A stretch of 5,275 nt of DNA from Candidatus Aenigmatarchaeota archaeon (lineage in GTDB: Archaea; Aenigmatarchaeota; Aenigmatarchaeia; GW2011-AR5), in NCBI GenBank assembly GCA_016187365.1, contig JACPJX010000059.1, positions 1-5,275 on the forward strand. The letters are read 5' to 3'. Below are positions 1 to 5,275 of the stretch, in pieces; the stretch's first letter is position 1, and every line of letters starts with the position of its first letter. The translations under genes and the position numbers were made by a program. The notes under the pieces were generated by a model, which had not been told where the DNA came from, searched no databases, and saw only the letters and a program-made list of their open reading frames with translations.

Positions 1-150
1 GGCAGGTCATGGAAGGAGCAGGGCGTGACGCTTGAGATGCTGGTGAAAAAATCCAGAAGTTACGGTTATGGGAAAGGGGGCTCCACTGACGCAATATGGG
101 AAGAATTCTTCAGGATGGCGAAGGAAAAAGGCATGTTTGCAAAAAATTGA
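1..150 (+). CDS. C-terminal fragment of an unidentified protein (possibly a family 2 glycosyltransferase)
   Basis: Frame 1 is open from the window edge to a TGA at 148-150 and gives 49 residues; the start lies outside. The fragment is basic and Gly/aromatic-rich in its middle (VTLEMLVKKSRSYGYGKGGS, residues 9-28) and ends in a probable helix (IWEEFFRMAKEKGMF). The order T-L, hydrophobic pair, basic pair, then Y-G-x-G resembles the region after the catalytic domain in many GT2 glycosyltransferases, where a short amphipathic stretch reads like tLrxLLrrxxxYGxG. This is a weak resemblance over a short stretch, and no catalytic motif is in view. A glycosyltransferase would fit beside genes for heavily sequon-bearing surface proteins, but the gene is convergent with them and so not in their operon. 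It is certainly the end of an open frame; its identity is a guess. Confidence 0.6.
   Translation, partial: GRSWKEQGVTLEMLVKKSRSYGYGKGGSTDAIWEEFFRMAKEKGMFAKN
125..146 (-). terminator. U-tracts just past the end of the minus-strand cluster
   Basis: Read on the minus strand, the 45 bases after the TGA at 170-172 contain a T6 run (146-141) and then a T5 run (129-125), with no obvious hairpin. In Archaea, runs of U in the transcript are sufficient termination signals, so these are candidates for the 3' end of the operon. Both lie inside the last codons of the convergent gene, where Lys codons (AAA/AAG) also produce A-runs, so they may be incidental. Confidence 0.3.
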
Positions 151-161
151 ACTGAGAAGAT

Positions 162-181
162 GTGATATTTCACTCTTTTTT
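162..181 (+). terminator. Possible terminator of the rightward gene: small hairpin plus T6
   Basis: Twelve bases after the plus-strand stop there is a 4-bp perfect inverted repeat (GTGA 162-165, TCAC 170-173, loop TATT), followed by a T6 run at 176-181. The stem is too weak for a classical bacterial terminator. Archaeal termination depends mainly on U-tracts, so the T-run is the more convincing part. The element overlaps the last codons of the opposite-strand gene. Confidence 0.35.
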
Positions 182-730
182 CCTGTCCTTCTCGGCGCCC
201 TTCCTCTTCATGTCGAGATGGTTCCTTAGGAGGATGCTTCTTGACTTCATCGTTATCGCGAGAAGGATAAGGACTATGAAAATCGCTATCCCTGTATTGT
301 AGGAACTGCTTGGCAGGAGAACGGACGAGTTTATCACGCCTTCGAGTTTCTGTTTCTTTGACTCAATCTGGGAGAGGAGGGTTCCTGTCCGGTTCCTTTC
401 CGTCTCTACCGACGAAAGGGCGGCAGTCTTTTCCCCTATTTCACCCTCCTTTTCCGTGTTGTCTTTCTCGAGTTTTACGCTCTCGAACCCGGCCCTTGCG
501 ATGCTGAAATTCAGGTCGTATTCCCTTGATTCAAGCTCGTCTATCTCGGTTCGGTTCTCTGTTATGACGTATTTGACGGTGAAAACGCTGCCCCTCGAGG
601 CGTAACTCGACGTGATTTCGTTCAGTACGCTGTAAACTGTCTCATTTTCTACAATGACATTCTCTCCGGCAAGCGCGGCTGGACCCAGAAGAACCAAAAT
701 TATTGCGAAACTTATGGCAGTTTTTTTCAC
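170..730 (-). CDS. Secreted-N-terminus, single-pass coiled-coil membrane protein (186 aa)
   Basis: No named family is recognised. Residues 1-21 form a signal peptide (MKK, hydrophobic core, ALA-type cleavage near 21/22). Residues 23-55 are a short mixed segment. Residues 56-133 are a long charged coiled coil whose a positions include I63, I77, I98, L105, L119 and I133, and d positions L66, L73, L87, V108, I122 and L129. A short Pro/Ser hinge (about 137-144) leads to a membrane helix (about 145-161) and a strongly basic, charged tail of about 25 residues. The topology is therefore ectodomain outside and tail inside. Five NxS/T sequons (N29, N59, N74, N113, N134) fit exposure to the archaeal N-glycosylation machinery; there is no cysteine. 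The start is GTG, within a GTGA shared with the stop of the preceding gene and preceded by a good Shine-Dalgarno, so translation is probably coupled. It is the last gene of the cluster and plausibly a partner of the 300-residue protein upstream. Confidence 0.85.
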   Translation of the reverse strand: MKKTAISFAIILVLLGPAALAGENVIVENETVYSVLNEITSSYASRGSVFTVKYVITENRTEIDELESREYDLNFSIARAGFESVKLEKDNTEKEGEIGEKTAALSSVETERNRTGTLLSQIESKKQKLEGVINSSVLLPSSSYNTGIAIFIVLILLAITMKSRSILLRNHLDMKRKGAEKDRKKE

Positions 731-1629
731 TGGGTTTCACCTTTTTTTCTTGGAATGACCACATCAATAAGCACCATGAGCGACACTATGGAGATGATTA
801 CGGCAAGGGCGAAGACGCTCTGGCTGACCGTGACGTTGGCTGACAGCCTGCTTTCCATCTGGCCGGCTGTCCTGTTGCTCTGGGCAAGCGCGTCCCTCAG
901 CCTGTCCCTCTCGGAGGACGCCGATTTTATTCTGGCGTCAAGCGACATAACATTGTTTCTCAGTTCCTCGTTCTTCGACCTTAAACTAACGAGTATTTCA
1001 TTCATCTTCGGGAGGTCCTGGACAAGCTTTGATATCCTGTACCCGATGGACTCGGCCTTTCTCCTGTCAGGGATGAATATCGTGTCTTCCTGGCTGTCTG
1101 TCCAGTAGACGTCTATGTCCTTCATTATCTCCGGCGATATGACATTGAGTCTGCCGTTGTCAAACTTCCAGTTCACGTTTGTGTCCGCTATGACTATCCG
1201 GGGCACATCGCTGCTTTTGAAGTATATATCCATTTCATCCGTGCCGTCGACAGATACATGAAGCTGCCTGCCTGTCGGGTAGAAAGAAGTTCTTTCCGTG
1301 TCTATTATGGCAGGCGTCTTTGGCACTATAAGGATGCCGTCAAGCCGCGCATACGTCCATGTTGAGTTTGGGTGGACTATGACGTCCAGTTCGGTCGTGT
1401 TGCCGCCGAATGTCATGTTTTTCACGAGGACGGCAAAATCAAGCGGATTGGAGACCTTTCCGAGGGATATGAGCAGGCCGTTGTTCGTTGTTATCCTCTC
1501 TTCCTGCAGCATTTTCAGGTCGCCTTCCGGAATTACGACGGAATCGAGCGTTGATACGACTTCTGCCGCGAAAGTTGCATGGACAGCGAACAAAACCGCC
1601 AGAAAAATGTATTTTTTCATGTTAATCAT
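727..1629 (-). CDS. Type I membrane protein: beta-rich ectodomain, canonical coiled coil, C-terminal membrane helix (300 aa)
   Basis: No named family is recognised. Residues 1-22 are a signal peptide (cleavage near TFA-A). Residues 23-190 alternate hydrophobic and polar residues with many Thr, Val and Asp, suggesting one or two beta-sandwich domains. Residues 195-262 form a coiled coil with an almost unbroken heptad: a = I199, L206, L213, N220, V227, I234, R241, L248, A255, L262; d = L202, M209, L216, L223, L230, A237, L244, S251, M258. An Asn at an a position (N220) is typical of parallel dimers; P207 suggests the straight helix starts just after it. A membrane helix follows at about 271-292, then a short tail (RKKGETQ). 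Sequons are N71, N77, N88, N252 and N265; there is no cysteine. The ATG at 1629 is given, but the ATG at 1620 (fourth residue) may be the true start: it yields a cleaner MKKYIFL signal peptide and has a GGA nine bases upstream. The gene follows the large surface protein by 21 bases and overlaps the next gene by four. Confidence 0.85.
   Translation of the reverse strand: MINMKKYIFLAVLFAVHATFAAEVVSTLDSVVIPEGDLKMLQEERITTNNGLLISLGKVSNPLDFAVLVKNMTFGGNTTELDVIVHPNSTWTYARLDGILIVPKTPAIIDTERTSFYPTGRQLHVSVDGTDEMDIYFKSSDVPRIVIADTNVNWKFDNGRLNVISPEIMKDIDVYWTDSQEDTIFIPDRRKAESIGYRISKLVQDLPKMNEILVSLRSKNEELRNNVMSLDARIKSASSERDRLRDALAQSNRTAGQMESRLSANVTVSQSVFALAVIISIVSLMVLIDVVIPRKKGETQ
737..743 (-). promoter_or_regulatory. 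Shine-Dalgarno AAGGTGA for the GTG-started 186-aa gene
   Basis: On the minus strand AAGGTGA ends six bases before the GTG at 730-728. It matches the complement of the conserved archaeal 16S rRNA 3' end. This fixes the GTG as the start, even though it sits in a 4-base overlap with the previous stop. The site lies within the last codons of the upstream gene. Confidence 0.75.
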
Positions 1630-1650
1630 TCCAATCGAAATTTTTTGAAA

Positions 1651-4600
1651 CTATCTTTTCTTCCTGATAGGCCTTTCGGCGGCCCGCCTGTTCCTCATTA
1701 TCCTCCATGCAGTGAAAACTATGATTATGGCGCCGATTATCAGGATTGCCGAGAGCAGCGGATCCGCCGCTTCTGATATCGCCATGCCTGTCGGCGTCTC
1801 GATGCCGCCGGTCTCGCCTGCCTTGCAGTCCGCAGAGCATGTTGAAGATGTCTCAGGCCCGTTGCAGACGCCGTCCCCGCATTTCTCGAAAGGTATGCAT
1901 ATGCCGGCCCTGCATGTTGTTGAGCACGCCTGTTTTCCTACGTAGCCGTCATCTGTCGTGCATGCCTGCGGGACAGAGTCGCATTCTTCCCCGGTCTCGA
2001 CTATCCCGTTTCCGCAGGCGGGTGTCGGCGTGTAGACACACAACTGGGTTTCCGCGGGCTTTGACCTTACGCTCCCGCACCTGTTCTTGTCAACACACGT
2101 TCTTTTCTGCAGGCCGCCGGCGGAGCATGCGGAATATGAAGTGCATGCCCAGTTCTCTGTGCATGCGCTGAAACCGCCTCCGCCACCCCCGCCGCCTGAG
2201 ACAGAAGGTGCCGGGGGCGCCGGTGCAGGAGCGGAGCCGAACGTCGAGTAGATGCTGAAGTGCGGCACCGTTGCCGAGACTATGTTCGCCGCGGTGTCGA
2301 CCGTGCTTGGCTGCGCCTGCCATGTGGAACCTGTCCACAGGTATATCTTGAGCGATGACTCGTCTATGCCGGATACTTCAGCGTCGGTATATGAGATTTT
2401 TATCGTAGCATTCGACAGCGTTGAATTGAGGTTGTCGCTCAGGATTATGTCAAAGTATTTGTTAAGTGCCAGAAGTGACGTGACGCCCGACGCGCTTCCT
2501 ACAGGGTTCGTGTTGTATGACAGGACGTTGATACTTCCGGTAGCCGACGAATTTGTTACAAGGTCGAGTGCGAGTCCGACGCTCGTATTGACGCTGTTCG
2601 TGGTGTTGGCTGCAGTTGTCACCGATGAATTTGTAAATACGGATTGCGGCGTTGTAGTGGAGGATCCTGTAAGGACTATCACCAGCGCTTTGTTGATGCT
2701 CCTTGTTCTTGACAAAACGTCAGATGCATTTATCTGAACATAATAAAGACCTTCGGCAAGGCCTGTGGTATTCCACGTGAAGTTGTAGAGTTCCGAGACC
2801 TTGGTCATGTTCGTCACGTATACCACGCCGCCCGACTGGTTCATGAGCGTTGCACTCACTGTCGCGTCGTTCACGCCGGCAACGTCAGTTATGTTGGCCG
2901 TTATGTTGACGACGGTCCCTGCGGCATTGATTTTTGTCGCATTGACCGAAGCTACAAGCGGAGCGAACAGGTCTACAGACGTGTTTGTGGTGCCTGAAAC
3001 ATTTGTGTTGTTTACGTTGTCAAATGCCATTATCTTGTAATACACAAGCCCTTCAGGCGATGATGTATCATTGAAAGATGTGGCTGTCAGCATGGAACTG
3101 ACGTTAGTGTAAGTCGCATTGTCATTCGACCTCATGACCATGTAGCCGCGTATCCCGCTTCCGGTGTCAGTCGCCGGAGTCCAGATGAGATTTGGTATTA
3201 TGGTTGTCAGCGAAGGCATCTGGAGTATTGCCGGGGCGGAAGGTGAAGCAGCGTCTTTTGCAATATTGAGCTGAATGCTTGCTGGATTGCCCAATAAATC
3301 CGTTATGTTTATGGACACTGTCCCGTTTGACGAAGTGTTATTCAGGATATACGTCACAGACCACAATCCCGTTAATGCACTGAATGTCGATACATTGGTA
3401 TAAGGCGATGCAGAAAAGAATGTCCCGAGGCTTGACGCGTCTGATGATGTACCGTTGACCACAAGCTGTTCAGACACCACACCGCCGAAATAAATTACAG
3501 GAGATGAAAGATGTAGAAGGTCGCTTGAATCGTTCAGCGAATGAGTGGTTGCAGGCGGCGTGTTGTCGAATACGAGCTCTATATCGGTCCTGTTAGAGTT
3601 GCCTGCGGCGTCCGTGACGTTTATGCTCAGGTTTCTTGTCTCAGAGATGCTGCTCATGTTAATGTGAAGAATGAACGTATAGGGCGCCGTCGAATCCGAG
3701 AACGTCTGCGTCCCGTTCACGAGTTTGACTGTAAGTGTTGAGGCGTCGCTTGCGTTTATTGTGAACGTAAGGTTCTGTCCGCCTCCGATACCCGGCAAAC
3801 TGCTTATGATATACGTAGCACTGCCTGAGCGGACTAAATTATTTGGCTTGTCTGAGACAATCTCTACGGACGATATTGCGGGCGTCAGGGTATCTACGTG
3901 GACAACGCGTACTTCTGTCGTGTTCGCGCCTGACAGGCTTTCTGCGGTGACGAAGTATGAATACATGCCGTCCTCAAGCGTTATTGAAGTGCTGAACACG
4001 CTTGGCGTGCTGTTTGTCATGTTGATTATGGTTCCTGATACGTTTGCATAGACTCTTGTCAGGTCTGGCATGATGACGGTCGCGTTTATGGTCAGCACTG
4101 ATGTGTTGATGTATGTGTTATTCAGGGGAGTCGGGTTCGTGAAAGCCACTTTGGTTGTATCTATCTCAAAAATGGTCTGGTTGGTAAGGTATGCTGAATT
4201 GTTTATTGTAGTGTTTGCCCTTGCCCTTATGCTGAAGAATCCTGATGTAAGGTTCGTTATATTCCATGTTATGCTGCCGGTTGAGTTGCCTATGTTGACG
4301 AATGAGCCTGTATGGTTTGCTTCATACTGATAAGTTATTGTATCGGTATCATTGTCCACGCTTCCGCCGGCTGTGAATGTGAAGGCCGAGTATGATGAGT
4401 TGGCTTTGGTGATATCTGATGTGACAAATGTAGGCATTGTCGGCGGTGAATCAAGAACCGTTGCAGCGCTCGAGTTTGTCGCATTGCCGCTCGCGAAGCC
4501 GTCGTTAGGGGTGACTTGGCAGGTTATGACGTCGCCGCGCTGGAACTGCGCCGCCCCGTCAAGGGTACTGGAAGTCTGGCCTCCTATGACAACGCCGTTC

Positions 4601-5275
4601 TTTATCCACGCATATGTGGTGGTTACAGTATCGTTGTCAGCGTCTGCAGAATTTTGTGGCGTGCATGATATTGTTGTGTTAGTGTAGGCTTCCGTCGGCG
4701 TGATTGCAGGAATGCCGGTCGTTGGCGGCGTATTCGCAGCCGTCACGCTTGCGTTGACAAAGTCGCCGAATCCCTTTGATGTCTTGTAAGGCCGGACTTC
4801 GACAGTTATCATGTCAAAGTGAGTGAAGGTGTCGTTGTACGTGTTCGTGATCAGTGTGTTGTTCTGGACGCCAAGGAGCGTATTATTTGTAGAAAATGCG
4901 CCATTCTTGTACCATATGAATGACAAGTTGCCTACATAGGCGGTAGTGAAGTTGATGACCGTCGAGACCGTTATCTGTGTTGTGACGTTAACAAATGCAG
5001 GCAGGCTCAGCGTCGTTACCGACGGCAGTGAATGAGGGTTGAATGACAGCGTGACAAAAGCCGAATTGATGTTGCCTGAAGTGTCGTTGGACCATATCCT
5101 TATTGTATTGTTGCCTTCCACCAAGTCCACACTGGTGTTGGTGTTGCAGGCAAAAGTGGAATTTGCGCCGTTCATCTCCGCTTTGCAGACATCCACGGGC
5201 TCGCTGAATGTGGCGTTCACGGTGACATTTGAGGTGATGTTGTAAGTTATGTTGAGCGGCAGATTCACTGTTATA
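1651..5275 (-). CDS. Giant Ig-like/FN3 cell-surface protein with Cys-rich juxtamembrane region (N-terminus outside window)
   Basis: The frame is open from the right edge to a TAG at 1653-1651, giving 1,207 residues. The first GTG (5268) is not a likely start: the frame stays open before it, there is no Shine-Dalgarno, and no signal peptide follows. Numbering residues from that GTG, Ig-like beta domains occupy about 1-76, 82-177, 180-272, 273-371, 373-458, 460-569 and 571-670, joined by D-x-T-x-P-type linkers. Then come an FN3-like domain (672-766), another Ig-like domain (768-866), a PGF-pre-PGF-like domain (about 905-1010), a Pro/Ala then Gly8 linker (1012-1032), a TSP1-like module (1036-1077), a CGNG...GEECD module (1085-1124), a four-Cys CGDGVC module (1130-1148), a membrane helix (about 1168-1190) and a basic tail. 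By hand count there are about 69 NxS/T sequons, the last at N953. This is an exported, membrane-anchored, probably heavily glycosylated protein with adhesin- or envelope-like build; its ligand is unknown. No enzymatic domain was seen. It is the most upstream gene visible in the cluster. Confidence 0.9.
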   Translation of the reverse strand, partial: ITVNLPLNITYNITSNVTVNATFSEPVDVCKAEMNGANSTFACNTNTSVDLVEGNNTIRIWSNDTSGNINSAFVTLSFNPHSLPSVTTLSLPAFVNVTTQITVSTVINFTTAYVGNLSFIWYKNGAFSTNNTLLGVQNNTLITNTYNDTFTHFDMITVEVRPYKTSKGFGDFVNASVTAANTPPTTGIPAITPTEAYTNTTISCTPQNSADADNDTVTTTYAWIKNGVVIGGQTSSTLDGAAQFQRGDVITCQVTPNDGFASGNATNSSAATVLDSPPTMPTFVTSDITKANSSYSAFTFTAGGSVDNDTDTITYQYEANHTGSFVNIGNSTGSITWNITNLTSGFFSIRARANTTINNSAYLTNQTIFEIDTTKVAFTNPTPLNNTYINTSVLTINATVIMPDLTRVYANVSGTIINMTNSTPSVFSTSITLEDGMYSYFVTAESLSGANTTEVRVVHVDTLTPAISSVEIVSDKPNNLVRSGSATYIISSLPGIGGGQNLTFTINASDASTLTVKLVNGTQTFSDSTAPYTFILHINMSSISETRNLSINVTDAAGNSNRTDIELVFDNTPPATTHSLNDSSDLLHLSSPVIYFGGVVSEQLVVNGTSSDASSLGTFFSASPYTNVSTFSALTGLWSVTYILNNTSSNGTVSINITDLLGNPASIQLNIAKDAASPSAPAILQMPSLTTIIPNLIWTPATDTGSGIRGYMVMRSNDNATYTNVSSMLTATSFNDTSSPEGLVYYKIMAFDNVNNTNVSGTTNTSVDLFAPLVASVNATKINAAGTVVNITANITDVAGVNDATVSATLMNQSGGVVYVTNMTKVSELYNFTWNTTGLAEGLYYVQINASDVLSRTRSINKALVIVLTGSSTTTPQSVFTNSSVTTAANTTNSVNTSVGLALDLVTNSSATGSINVLSYNTNPVGSASGVTSLLALNKYFDIILSDNLNSTLSNATIKISYTDAEVSGIDESSLKIYLWTGSTWQAQPSTVDTAANIVSATVPHFSIYSTFGSAPAPAPPAPSVSGGGGGGGGFSACTENWACTSYSACSAGGLQKRTCVDKNRCGSVRSKPAETQLCVYTPTPACGNGIVETGEECDSVPQACTTDDGYVGKQACSTTCRAGICIPFEKCGDGVCNGPETSSTCSADCKAGETGGIETPTGMAISEAADPLLSAILIIGAIIIVFTAWRIMRNRRAAERPIRKKR
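1825..2196 (-). other. Gly8 linker and three Cys-rich modules preceding the membrane helix of the large protein
   Basis: Eight consecutive Gly (residues 1025-1032) lead into 16 cysteines that fall into even groups. Six (1036, 1042, 1048, 1058, 1064, 1077) form a TSP1-like unit with W1040, Y1045 and Q-x-R-x-C; Tyr replaces the usual second Trp. Six (1085, 1096, 1103, 1115, 1119, 1124) form a unit starting CGNGIVETGEECD, as in DUF4215/Myxococcus cysteine-rich repeats. Four (1130, 1135, 1144, 1148) form a CGDGVC...C...C unit. Eight disulfides are implied. The region would be a stiff, protease-resistant juxtamembrane neck. Confidence 0.7.
2239..2556 (-). other. PGF-pre-PGF-like domain (residues about 905-1010 of the large protein)
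   Basis: The region contains LNKYFDIILSDNL, then an alternating strand (ATIKISYTDAEV), then G-I-D-E-S-S-L-K-I-Y-L-W-T-G-S-T-W with a W at 973, and closes with an A-T-V-P-H-F-S-I-Y strand. The known archaeal PGF-pre-PGF domain has the same order: Y-F-E-V-x-V, a helix/strand, G-I-D-P-S-S-V-x-L-Y-R-Y-x-x-G-x-W, and a closing x-x-P-G-F-S-x-F-A-I strand. The last sequons of the protein (N948, N953) are here. The PGF-CTERM sorting tail that often follows this domain is absent. Confidence 0.55.
2971..3255 (-). other. Fibronectin type III-like domain (residues about 672-766 of the large protein)
   Basis: The segment opens with a Pro-rich strand, has the FN3 signature L-I-W-T-P-A-x-D (W696), then S-G-I-x-G-Y (Y709), and ends with Y-Y-K-I-x-A-x-D-x-V-x-N (Y743/Y744). 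The order and spacing match FN3 domains common in archaeal and bacterial surface proteins. It carries six sequons, consistent with an exposed position. Confidence 0.65.
4453..5028 (-). repeat. Tandem pair of related Ig-like domains within the large surface protein
   Basis: Residues 81-177 and 179-272 align as two copies of one domain. Shared landmarks are W-Y/I-KNG (W119 and W221), D-M/V-IT-x-x-V (153-158 and 247-252), and an ending of N-A-x-x-x-T followed by a PPT linker (181-183 and 275-277). The second copy has the classical Ig pattern C202...W221...C250, so a core disulfide is likely. The first copy has V101 and V156 at the equivalent places. The DNA copies are diverged, so this is an old domain duplication, not a nucleotide repeat. 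Further copies may lie upstream of the window. Confidence 0.6.

Noticed and set aside
310..507. Plus-strand 65-codon open frame
   Set aside because: It lies wholly inside the coiled-coil coding region on the minus strand and translates to an Arg/Ser/Pro-rich sequence typical of a shadow frame.
755..1648. Several plus-strand open frames of 60-117 codons opposite the 300-aa gene
   Set aside because: They are antisense shadows: the minus-strand frame has a signal peptide, heptad coiled coil and membrane helix, while these read as Ser/Leu-rich reverse complements without domain features.
2173..2196. C/G-rich run as a possible simple-sequence repeat or phase-variation tract
   Set aside because: It encodes eight Gly with mixed third bases (GGT, GGC, GGA, GGG), not a pure repeat unit, so slippage is unlikely.
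2252..5245. Plus-strand open frames of 66-161 codons opposite the large surface gene
   Set aside because: They are complements of Asn/Thr/Val-rich codons and have biased, domainless compositions; the minus frame is continuous over 1,207 codons with recognisable domains.
5266..5268. GTG as the start codon of the large surface protein
   Set aside because: The frame remains open to the window edge, no Shine-Dalgarno precedes it, and the following residues are mid-domain beta strands rather than a signal peptide.
1..5275. CRISPR arrays, tRNA/rRNA genes, insertion sequences or attachment sites
   Set aside because: No regularly spaced direct repeats, cloverleaf-like segment, transposase frame or flanking duplicated ends were seen; coding regions fill nearly all the window.

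Overview
The window looks like a piece of an archaeal genome, most probably a DPANN-type archaeon. This rests on protein architecture, not on a marker gene. The evidence is a long exported Ig-like/FN3 surface protein very rich in N-glycosylation sequons, a C-terminal region resembling the archaeal PGF-pre-PGF domain, a Gly8 linker followed by TSP1-like and CGNG...GEECD-type cysteine modules, and an AAGGTGA Shine-Dalgarno matching the archaeal 16S 3' end. The exact phylum cannot be fixed from this sequence.

Layout. Positions 1-150 (+) hold the last 49 codons of a gene that starts outside the window; its tail faintly resembles the end of a family 2 glycosyltransferase. After a 19-base convergent gap, everything else to 5275 is one minus-strand cluster. 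In transcription order (right to left) it contains a very long surface protein cut by the window edge (1651-5275), a 21-base gap, a 300-residue coiled-coil membrane protein (727-1629), and a 186-residue coiled-coil membrane protein (170-730) that starts with GTG inside a 4-base GTGA overlap. No stretch over 300 bases is without a gene. No RNA gene, CRISPR array or insertion sequence was seen. The promoter of the cluster lies beyond position 5275.

How the genes fit together. The two complete minus-strand proteins share one plan: signal peptide, sequon-bearing ectodomain, coiled coil, one C-terminal membrane helix and a short charged cytoplasmic tail. The large protein ends in the same way, with a membrane helix and basic tail, but has a Gly linker and 16 disulfide-type cysteines in place of the coiled coil. 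Tight spacing and translational coupling suggest the three are made together as a cell-surface assembly. The two coiled coils run in clear heptad register, and both carry a similar E-R-x-R-x4-L-x-Q patch in the same heptad phase. A hetero-oligomeric stalk or an old duplication would explain this, but that is inference. None of the three has a function that can be named beyond surface/adhesin-like.
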